Source: Limnoperna fortunei (lineage: Eukaryota > Mollusca > Bivalvia > Mytilida > Modiolidae). Taken from it: a stretch of DNA of 64,000 nt. The translations under genes were made by a program, and so were the position numbers. The stretch lies in contig OX104123.1 of the NCBI GenBank assembly GCA_944474755.1, positions 64,659,898-64,723,897 of the forward strand, written 5' to 3'. Positions 55,614 to 64,000 of this stretch are shown piece after piece (within the stretch, counting starts at the first letter, position 1; each line of letters begins with the position of its first letter). The notes beneath the pieces were generated by a model, which did not search any database, was not told the DNA's origin, and saw only the letters and a list, made by a program, of their open reading frames with translations.

Positions 55614-57686
55614 TATAGACCGAACACTAAGGTTTAAGTTTTATGAATGACTTGAAAAGTGCGTAAGAACTGCCGAATTTGTGTGGCGAAATTGTAAATA
55701 ATCACCGGTTTATCTACACTGAGGTTTCGAGTTAGAGCCGTGCTACGCGCTGTGTTTACTGACAAAGAGGGATTGCAAAATTTTCTGTGAAAACACGTGG
55801 TTTGTCTAGTTTGGATTATTCTCGTGACCATTTACGCTTTATTATCCAAATTTCAGCTTTATTTAAACAAAACATATAGCGTTCTTTTGTAAAGAACTTC
55901 GATTGCCGGATAATTTACAGGCGAAGAGTAATATTTGTAACTTCAATATTATTTGGATATCTTATTAATTTATAATTAAATGGTTTTGTTTTTTTAACAT
56001 CGATGATTGAAATTAAAATATGCCTTGTTTTTTTTCCCCGCTTTTATGCTAGTGTTTTTATATTATTATTTGTTTTCTGTCTAATTTTGGATAGCTGAAG
56101 TAGGAGTTTTATTTGGTTATCTTCCCATTTTAGACTTCCTTGTTAAACAAAAAATAATAGAAAAGGACAATGAAATTAATAAATGGACAGAAAGTAACTT
56201 TTGACTGGTGTTCATTGTCGATTGAACACAAACTTTGTTTAGACAGTCAATGGACATTATATTCGTGTCCCTGCATCATGTTTTTTCTTTATTGTAATAC
56301 TTTTACAATAAATAGGTCGCAAAAAACCTGTACACAATAAATACAAATAAACAAATATTTCAGTTATGTACAGGTATTTAAATAATGATACAAGTGTATA
56401 GATGGTGCTTTATCAGGAAAATAAACCCCTTGATAGCTAATTTTAATATGAGGCATTCAAATTGAAAAATTGTCGAATCAATAAACATTTAAATATCAAC
56501 TTTATTGTTAATGAGGTTTAGAGAGCAGTTCGACATAATACGTTTTAAATGATTGTCGTTTCATACCTTTAATCTTAAATTTGATAGGATTTAAATGAAC
56601 TTTAAAGGAAGTAGCACGAAATTTCATTTGTAAATCTGTGTTTGAAAACATAATTATAAACACTGTCCTACCTGTTTTCCACGTTTGATGCCAAAAACAA
56701 CTGCTATTGATTTTTTGTGTAATGTGGAACGTGGAATAAAATATTAAAGTCATAACGAGCCGATTATGAATTACATCCGGAATAGTGGTAAGTTAACTAG
56801 GTTATTTGAAGTTTTTGTGCTCCCTTTTCTGTTTTTTAATTTAAAATTTGAAAAATATCGCTCTAGGTACTTGTGGCTTCGTCTCAGGTGGAAAATAGGG
56901 AGGGGATACCCTATCCTCGGTTTATGTTTATGTTTAATTGAAATAAAGTGCCATACCGCGGTCCAACGCTTATTTTATAGATTTTACTAATAATTTTACT
57001 ATAGATTTTTATTGTACAAATATTCTTAACGATTGTAAAAAGGAATATTGATAAAACAAAACGTTCCGATATTTTTTTTTATTTTCTGCGAATATGTTTA
57101 TTTGCGACATCAATTCCTTACCATGTATTTAACATAATCGTAATTTTTGCGACAATTTGAGTTCTTTTTAAATAATACACAAGCAAGTAAAATAAACACT
57201 CATAATATGATTGATTGTTACTTAGCATACTGGTGTTAATTTTTCGGTATATGTTCTTTTTACTCGATTTCTGCTCATTTATTGTGTGTTTTTTCTGCTT
57301 TTGTCTTCCATTTTTTTAAACCGTTCTTTTTGTCTCAAATAATCAACTGGAAAAATACTGGGAAGGTCCAGTAGAATTTTGAAAATAATAGGTAAATGAT
57401 TACTGCAACATAAGTCACGATAGACCTTAAATGCGACGGACTAAAAAAACCTCAAAATTAATACCAATTTATCGAGACAAATACGTCCTATGATATAGCA
57501 GAATACCAGATACATATTAACACTGCGTATGATTTTTTGAGACATTCAGTCACAAATTGTCTTACCTTAGTAAATTTTATGACTTTTTTTACATAGATTA
57601 AAATTTAACCAAAGGTAACATAATTTAAAGTTTTGAAAATATTCTGACAGTGACAGCATGTATATTGTTATTGAAGCCAAACATAC
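55614..57686. other. Intergenic AT-rich DNA with two weak exon candidates
   Basis: At 56766-56787 (plus), ATG AAT TAC... runs to a perfect donor (AGTG|GTAAGT) after seven codons and could be a first coding exon. On the minus strand an open piece ends at KFKIK before GGTATGAAAC near 56570. Neither has independent support. Confidence 0.3.
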
Positions 57687-57823
57687 CAATTCGACGGGTG
57701 CCTGCTTAAAGCCAGAGCAGCTGAGTGCATCAATTATTTGTATTGGGCTATGGTTATCTCTCTTTTTGGCGTTTTGGTTATGTTTCGTGTTATATCTGTC
57801 TATATCCGAATTTGTAACACCCC
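57687..57823 (-). CDS. Putative exon, unknown protein
   Basis: 137 nt between the acceptor TTTTAAACTAG and the donor TTG|GTATGT. It takes one base in and ends in phase 0, the same phase pattern as the exon at 43277-43443. It encodes a hydrophilic segment (VTNSDIDRYNTKHNQNA, KKRDNHSPIQIIDAL, SCSGFKQAPVEL). No family was recognised. It lies upstream of the two TIR exons on the same strand. Confidence 0.45.
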
Positions 57824-58060
57824 CTAGTTTAAAATAATAAGTATTTAAAATGTACATCTTAAATCTTAATTTACATTTCATTTACCATAGCGAGATTGAA
57901 ATTAAAGGCACCACCAATACTCTAAGGTCAGCATCTTACTTAGACCTACTTCTAGAAATAGACTCGTAAAACTACAAACTAGGCTCTACGACAAACTTGA
58001 TTTATACATATTAATGATTCTTTCAATACACGGTTTTCTTCCATTAAAGTCCCTTTTTAG

Positions 58061-58346
58061 ACGATGGTTATGATAAAGCACATGTCACTCGACAAAACAG
58101 AATCGAATTCCATTCTCAATTCTGGAAAACTGGTATATGTAGATGGAAATTCAAATGTTGGCCCACAAGTATGTGCAATTGATCGTCTATTTAAAGCCTC
58201 TGAGTGTAAGTGTCATCTAGTTTATAAACTGATATTGTTTCAGATCCTGTCAAAATTCCTAACACTATTTTTTTTTAGTTAAATTGAGTTTTGGCCTATA
58301 CAATATTCCTGCAGAAAACGTAATGAAGCATTTTAGCCTCGTTTAA
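58061..58346 (+). CDS. Putative last two exons of a plus-strand gene (intron 58206-58278)
   Basis: Exon 58061-58205 follows the strong acceptor TCCCTTTTTAG and ends in phase 1 at GAGT|GTAAGT. The 73-nt intron ends in CTATTTTTTTTTAG. The last exon, 58279-58346, restores the frame (FKLSFGLYNIPAEN) and stops at TAA 58344-58346. Visible protein: TMVMIKHMSLDKTES, GKLVYVDGNSNVGPQVCAID, RLFKASE, then the last exon. AATAAA polyadenylation signals lie near 58433 and 58562. The family is unknown and upstream exons were not identified. Confidence 0.5.
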
Positions 58347-59616
58347 AGGGTCTGCCTTGAGAAATTTTAAGACTTGTCTAGGAGTTGGTTCGAGATCTTC
58401 ATACAATGTAAAATTTCAAGAGATTTTCTACGAATAAAAATGCTCCCATGCGAGTTTCTCTAATGTTGTTGCCATTTTATGAATGGCGTATTTGGGTTTT
58501 TGGATAAGCTCCTTGTGGGCGATTTGATCAACAATTCTCTGACCTGTTATTTGTAGTGTTCAATAAATATATTTTACAAAGTTCAAGACGCATTCTACCT
58601 TTATGTCATTCTAATCAAACATGATTTAGCTGTATATTTGTCGTGGGCATGTTTCTTGTATTAAGCTATAACATTCTCGTATACTTTTTCTATAGAAGAA
58701 TTTTTGAAAAATTAATAATGCAGTGCGGCGTTGTGCTGCTGATATATCCATATTTTCTGTGATAATTCCCTGTTGACAGATCTTAACACATGCTATTGAC
58801 AATTGAGAAGAAGAGCGTTTGAAATTTGGTGACGAAAAATATCTCTTTCGTCTTTGTCTGCCATATATATGTTTGCGTGAATACTGAGTTGTTTTAAAAA
58901 CATTTGATCATTTGTTGCAAAATCGATTTCTCTTCTGAATAGATTAAGCATATAGCTACTATTTAAGTCTGACCTAAACTATCTTTCACCGCCATAATTT
59001 AAAAAGGCATTCGTTTATCATTCAATTTATATGTTGCATCCACACATATTATTTCACAAAAGGCTGATATTCAGTGAAGTTAGTCGTCAATATCATGGAC
59101 GACCCCAACAACAGAACCTTTTTTTAAGCTTTTTAGCTAAAATAAAATCGTACATGAAAGGAGATGGTTTTATTTATGTAATGAATGACTAAATATGGCG
59201 TGCACTTTGTATTTGTTATGTTTGTAGCAAGTTTCTTTTGTTAAAATATTACTGATGTATATACACTCGATATGCAAAAATTGTTTTAAAAGTGTGTTTA
59301 ATAGGTTCATCATTTTTATGTTATGATATAGTATTATAGTGTAAGTTGCTGAGAAAAAAAAAGAAATATGCTTCTAATAATTATTACATAATCATGATAA
59401 TCAGAATACATTAAGTAATAGTCAGACTAGTGCTGTCAAACAGGAAATTGTAAACTGATTCAAATATGACTTCAAATGGAATAAACTGTACAACTCATCT
59501 GGTAAATGGATACCATTATTTAATTCTTTGGTTACAGCAGTTTCTGATATAATGTTATGAAAATCTAATGTTAAGGGGTCATCTGACAAGTTCAGACCAA
59601 ACAAAGACAATTGCAG
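58347..59616. other. Intergenic AT-rich DNA
   Basis: Nothing recognised apart from possible 3' UTR and polyadenylation signals of the preceding gene in its first 250 bp. Confidence 0.4.
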
Positions 59617-59816
59617 GAATTGTATTGCTGATTAATTTTGTAATTAACAGTGTCACTCTAGCTGTCGGACAAAAAAGGAAAATCTCATTACAAAATTTGT
59701 CATTCTGGGAGAATAACTCAATTAATGAGTAATCTAATAATTTCCGACCAATAACGTGAATTGTTGGACTTGTATAGCGGATCATTTTTGTCATTTACAG
59801 TGTCACTCTAACTCCT
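59617..59816. repeat. Imperfect tandem repeat, ~152-bp period
   Basis: ACAGTGTCACTCTAGCTGTC (near 59648) and ACAGTGTCACTCTAACTCCT (near 59800) end two related blocks. Each is preceded by a related ATT(G/A)...GAT(C/T)A(A/T)TTTTGT segment. It is non-coding. Confidence 0.55.
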
Positions 59817-60434
59817 ATAATTTTCATGTTATAATGTAAATACTAAAAATTATGTCAAAATTCATCATTAAAGGGCAATTACGTCTACAGGAAGCCCTTA
59901 CACAACTTCACACAATAGCAAATATTGTAGACCTCAATGTGCAAATCAATTCGAAGTAGCGGTTTTCTGAAAGCTATTTATAATTTTTGAGATAGTGACA
60001 AACAACGGGCGTTGACACTCATGTTTTATTTTTAGTAACAGTGGCCATCTTTATCCGTTTATCAACACCCTGGGTATAAGTTTAAAACTAGGAACCCTAA
60101 GGATAAGAAAGTAGCAAAGAAAACCGACCGAACAACAAGAGCCAAAAACAAGGGACAGTTACAAATCCGGATATAGACAAACACAACACAAAAATCAAAA
60201 ACATAAAACACAGAAAGAGAGTAACCCGAACCAATAAAAACCATGGGTGCACTCAGTTTGGCCAAGTTTGAAAAAAGTTAGCTCCGTGCTTTCAGAGGAG
60301 ATTTTTGAAAAAGTTTACGACGGACTGCAAATGTTAAGCTATAAATAAAGTTGTTTACCGTTTTCCAATGCGATTCATCTTTCCGAAGCATTAAGTATTT
60401 TTATTAATTCCGCATAGTCACTAAGACATATTGC
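59817..60434. other. Intergenic DNA
   Basis: No feature recognised. A 67-codon hydrophobic minus-strand frame at 60062-60265 has neither splice signals nor a recognisable family. Confidence 0.4.
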
Positions 60435-60447
60435 TCTTGCGCAATGC

Positions 60448-60958
60448 GCCCCGTGCGGGATCCGGGTGGCTAAAAGAATAGACCGCTGTCGCGCTAGCTT
60501 GTCGTAAAAGGCGACTAAATAGCGCCCAGTACCCTGACCGGCGTGTCAGGTCGGTTTGCCTAAAGACCGACTGGGATGTGTGCCCCAGGTGGTTGAATGG
60601 GGTAGCCCTGGCAAGCTGGGGTTGTCAGGGCATAATACGGAAAACTTGACCGCAAACCATATTAGTGCACCGTGTTGGGAAAAATGCCACGTTCCTCGCA
60701 CGTTAAAGAACGCTGCTGTAGTATTCGCTATGAGTAGGGATTTCGATCCCGCTACAGGAGGCTAAATTGCCCGACCCTATCCATCCTCCCATTTGCCAGT
60801 GGCAATCTAAAATCCGTTACCCCTATTTTTCCTTGTGTCCCTTCCCATTTTCATTCATCATCATTTCATGTTCATTTTATCATCCATTTCATGTTCATCG
60901 CCTGAATATAGCTGAAATATTGCTGCTCGGGCGTTAACACCATTAATCAATCAATCAA
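60448..60958 (+). mobile_element. F1 non-autonomous retroelement
   Basis: The 13-bp duplication TCTTGCGCAATGC is at 60435-60447 and 60959-60971. It runs from GCCCCGTGCGGGATCCGGG to the tail GCCTGAATATAGCTGAAATA, TTGCTGCTCGGGCGTTAACA and CAAT repeats. Same family as 49489-49946, opposite orientation. About 50 bp of extra sequence, including a TTCATTTTATCATCC-type direct repeat, lie before the tail. Confidence 0.9.
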
Positions 60959-61267
60959 TCTTGCGCAATGCCGGCTCCAGTTGCTAGCTTATTTCTTTAC
61001 ATGGAAGCTTGTAGTTGGTCAAAAGTCCTCGCACCATATCGCCCCCAACCCACACACCTACACCGCCACCATCCCTCTACTTACTTCCATAGTGAATTTG
61101 GTATTTGAATGTAATTAAACCCCTAATGACCATTTACCAAAAAAATAAATACAATTCCTGTGACAATGGACGCCAAGTGAAAGCATAAGTATAGACTATT
61201 AGTCCATATGTGCTACAAAACTTCAATGTTTATTATGGTATAGACTTAAACCTGTTTAACAAAACAC

Positions 61268-61404
61268 TTAAGGTATCCGACCCATAATTGGAGTCATCGT
61301 TCCGATGTTTGCCGAACATTACCAAGGTCATCTCTGTTGAAAAACAATAGACATCCGGGACAGCAAATACGATCACGTGGTCAATTGTCGTCCGGATACC
61401 TTAA
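61268..61404. mobile_element. MITE flanked by TTAA
   Basis: TTAA at 61268-61271 and 61401-61404 flank a 129-bp element whose ends are GGTATCCG and CGGATACC. Short non-coding elements with TTAA duplications are typical of piggyBac- or Kolobok-type families. Which one cannot be told from this copy. Confidence 0.65.
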
Positions 61405-62020
61405 GGCATTTAGGATTGATTCACAAGACTTACAAAGATGCAGAATAATGTGACAAGAATAAGTGACAATCAGAATAATGTGTACCTAAATAGTAATTAC
61501 AGAATGATAAAGGTCAGTAAAGGGGAATAGATGGGAAGAATAAAAATGTTACCAGACATGACGAAAATCTCAAATGTGACCAGAAACAATGACAAACTGG
61601 ACACCGTTACAAAAAAGAATACAGTTGACTCTTGTTATCTTGAAATTGAAGAAATTCTAAAAACATTAACACAAACTACATCAAGTTATTAAAAATTAAT
61701 TAGTAATATCATGCCATTTTAAATAGCCACACCAAAACAAATTACATTTTGAAATAATACCAATTATAAATAGAATATGATACATTTTTATTTCGAGAAC
61801 TAATTGACACATTTGAAAGCCATAGACATTTACCAATTGCAAGTTTGATTAACATGGCTGGGGGGGGGGGGTCTTCTGCCATGAATTTCCTATAGTTTTG
61901 TACTTTATTTCAATCATAAAATTTGTATTTAAAATTTTGATTATAAATAAATTTCATTAAAATGAAATTAAATATGAACCTGGCGACACTTTTTATTTAA
62001 TTAGTTTCTGATAAAAATGA
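61405..62020. other. Intergenic AT-rich DNA
   Basis: A G-run at 61859-61870 is the only notable motif; no gene or repeat was recognised. Confidence 0.4.
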
Positions 62021-62089
62021 GAGTGATCTCTCAACCACCAGGATCCCGTGATGGTAGAGGAAGGGATCCTGGTGGTTGAGAGATCACTC
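62021..62089. repeat. Perfect 27-bp inverted repeat at the start of LINE-H
   Basis: Arm 1 at 62021-62047 is the exact reverse complement of arm 2 at 62063-62089, with a 15-bp spacer. Arm 2 and the spacer belong to the normal LINE 5' UTR (compare 20397-20440); arm 1 does not occur there. Confidence 0.95.
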
Positions 62090-62527
62090 ACTGCTGCATC
62101 CATTAGTGCGGGTCAGCGGGTTTCGATTTTCAATACACCACTTTGGCCCTAACTTCAACTAGACGGGAGGACGGATGGACCCGGTTCGGTCAATCGGCTG
62201 GTCATGCCGAGCCCTTAACAAGCTTGTCGTCATTCTTCTTGTCACTTGATTTTATCTTGTGTATCTTACTACAAAAGTTGTTCAGTAACAGGCTGTTAAG
62301 ATGGTGGTGGCTCATGGGTCAATCAAGTAGACAGAGTTTCGAACGATTGTATCGCCAAGTAACGCCGGGCACGAGGCATGCGTTCATTGAGAAATTCGTC
62401 TGTTTGAGTATACCACCCTTGGAACACCTGATGCTTTCTGCTGGAGATCCGCAGACTCTAGGCATCGCCCATGTTGGCACTCCGTGGCGGGTGGGTGACA
62501 AGGGTGGTGAACCGCAATTTTCTAATC

Positions 62528-63887
62528 ATGGCTTCCGAAACACCCCCTTTAACACAAAAAGGTCCAAAAAAAAGAAAAAAATATTTTCCTCTCGAAGATT
62601 TGGTTGTAGAAGAAAGTTTGCCTAAATTTATTGTATTATCTAGTAAAGACCCAACTAAACCTTTGGCAAAAGTATCTCCATTCATCATTGAAAAATCTAT
62701 CAAGGGTTGTGCAGGAGACGTTAAAAACGTCACCAAATTGAAGTCCGGTTCCCTGCTAATAGAATGCAGTAGAAAACACCAATCCCTGAATTTACTCAAA
62801 CTTTCCAAAATTGTAGATTTAGGGATAACTAGCTCACCCCACAGAACGTTAAATTCGAGTCAACGGATTATTCGCTATCGAGGTGAAGATCTCTCGGAAT
62901 TATCAGATGATGAAATCTGTTTAGAACTAGAGCCTCAGGGTGTAACAAAAGTGAAAAGATTTATTGCTAACATACAGGGTGTTCAGGTAAAACTGAACAC
63001 CTTTCTGTTGAATTTCAATTCACCCACTGTCCCCGAGTCAATCAAGATTGGTCTCTACAAAATTAAAGTCAGCGCATACATATCCAACCCAGTGCGCTGC
63101 TTTAAGTGTCAAAAGTTTGGTCATGGAAAGGGACAGTGCAGAGGTCACCTGGTTTGTTTTAAATGTGCAGAAGAAGGACATGAGGGCTTTACCTGCACTT
63201 AAACTCCAAAGTGTGCCCACATGTCCTCATCCAAGGATTGTCAACACTTTAAAAAAGAAAAAGAAATACAAAAATTAAAAACTTAAAAGACCATCTCATA
63301 CCCTGAGGCTCGTCGTCTGTATAATACCATGAATAATCCCTCGTCTCCTGCATCAACGTCATTCGCCAGTGTGGCCAAACGCGTTCTCACTTCAGTTGAA
63401 ACGCAGAAATCATCACCTGGCCTATTGACAAACAGGAACCTTCAAAATTACCTGTTACAATAACAGACAAAATCATTAAATCTTCACGAAAATCTTCATA
63501 TTCTCAAAATGCTACGTCTTCAGCACCCTCCCAAACTGCTACGTCTTCAGCACCCTCTCAATCTGCTACGTCTTCAGCACCATCTCAATCCTCAACCAAA
63601 TCTTCAAGCAGCCCCAAAAAAAATTCAAAAAATACCAACTCCAATTTAAATTCTTCTAACTCAAATAAAACCTGAAATCAAAAAGGAGATCGAACTCCAA
63701 AACTGCTGCGGGATCCCATCAAGGTCCACAACAGGTTTGGAAGTCTAGATAATCTAGTCACTACTATCTGGGGCGATCCCATGGATACATTACCCCCAGA
63801 TACTGGATCTAAAGGGCAGATCCCCCAGCAGAAACCGGCGAAATAGCCCCCAAAAAACTCAACTATTCCCCTATTCGCAGACCATAA
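62528..63887 (+). pseudogene. LINE-H ORF1, broken
   Basis: ATG 62528 (MASETPPLTQKGPKK) is open to a stop at 63200-63202, inside the second knuckle linker (TCT then TAA where LINE-E has a Lys codon). Before it, CFKCQKFGHGKGQC and CFKCAEEGHEGFTC are intact. The third knuckle has lost its first Cys pair by a small deletion near 63215. Further damage: a stop near 63284 and shifts near 63407 and 63670. Confidence 0.85.
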
Positions 63888-64000
63888 TGGGTACAATAAT
63901 ACAATGGAATTGTCGAGGTCTTAAGATTAATTTTCTTGAGATTACATTATTAGTTCAAGCTTTTCTTCCTGTTGCATTTTGCCTGCAAGAATCCAACCTA
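63887..64000 (+). CDS. LINE-H ORF2, 5' end only
   Basis: The first 38 codons of the endonuclease (MGTIIQWNCRGLK, QESNL), cut by the window edge. The usual QESHLK reads QESNL here, a change next to a catalytic-region Glu. Nothing can be said of the rest. Confidence 0.8.
   Translation, partial: MGTIIQWNCRGLKINFLEITLLVQAFLPVAFCLQESNL

Larger units (their letters stand above)
62048..64000 (+). mobile_element. LINE-H: 5'-truncated LINE, runs off the window
   Basis: It begins in the second module of the 5' UTR, continues through ORF1 and reaches the first 38 codons of ORF2 at the window end. The ORF1 stop TAA is 63885-63887 and the ORF2 ATG is 63887-63889, the same TAATG overlap as in the other copies. 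It is closest to LINE-E in the 5' UTR and ORF1. Confidence 0.9.

Noticed and set aside
60556..60765. 69-residue protein encoded in F1, also at 49629-49838
   Set aside because: It appears in both F1 copies only because the copies are similar. The frame lies within a non-autonomous element and has no start context, domain or splice support.

Overview
This window is animal nuclear DNA: AT-rich, with no operons, canonical GT/AG intron signals, tRNA-derived SINEs, and apurinic-endonuclease/RT/RNase H LINEs. The style of these repeats, and an intracellular-type TIR exon, suggest a mollusc, most likely a marine bivalve. That is an inference; no species marker was seen. All homologies come from reading the sequence; no identity values were computed.

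Layout. (1) 1-3273: short repeats, three copies of a tRNA-derived SINE, one copy of a non-autonomous element called F2 here, and a 1.2-kb segment R1. (2) 3274-40590: a 37-kb block made almost wholly of transposons. It opens with a truncated Ty3/gypsy-type gag-protease fragment on the minus strand. Seven LINE copies of one family (LINE-A to LINE-G, all plus strand) follow. Part of the block is a tandem array with a 4,782-bp period, and part is a nest. LINE-D is split by LINE-E. LINE-E is split by LINE-F, a full-length copy with an uninterrupted 1,226-residue ORF2. LINE-E is also split by a 6.4-kb DNA transposon with 34-bp terminal inverted repeats and a 696-residue DDE transposase. That transposon sits exactly between AAA and TTT without a target duplication, as reported for the Spy group related to PIF/Harbinger and ISL2EU. 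(3) 40591-41598: R2, a direct copy of R1, so the transposon block lies between direct repeats. (4) 41600-62000: gene-bearing but sparse DNA. Minus-strand exons with good splice signals encode a two-pass membrane protein, two C-terminal exons of unknown type, and a TIR-domain exon with a broken duplicate. A plus-strand pair of 3' exons lies near 58.1-58.3 kb. Between them are F1/F2 elements, SINEs, a TTAA-flanked MITE and minisatellites. (5) 62021-64000: LINE-H, beginning in a perfect 27-bp inverted repeat and running off the window.

How the parts work together. The LINE encodes ORF1 (three zinc knuckles) and ORF2 (endonuclease, RT, RNase H, C-terminal Cys/His motif). The two ORFs meet in a TAATG stop-start overlap. 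The tRNA-derived SINE and the F1/F2 elements end in nearly the same 3' sequence as the LINE (ATATAGCTGAAA...GTTAAACA followed by a short tandem repeat), so they are probably mobilised by it. F1 also shares the first bases of the LINE 5' end. Target-site duplications of 11-15 bp were found around many copies, which fixes element boundaries and insertion order.
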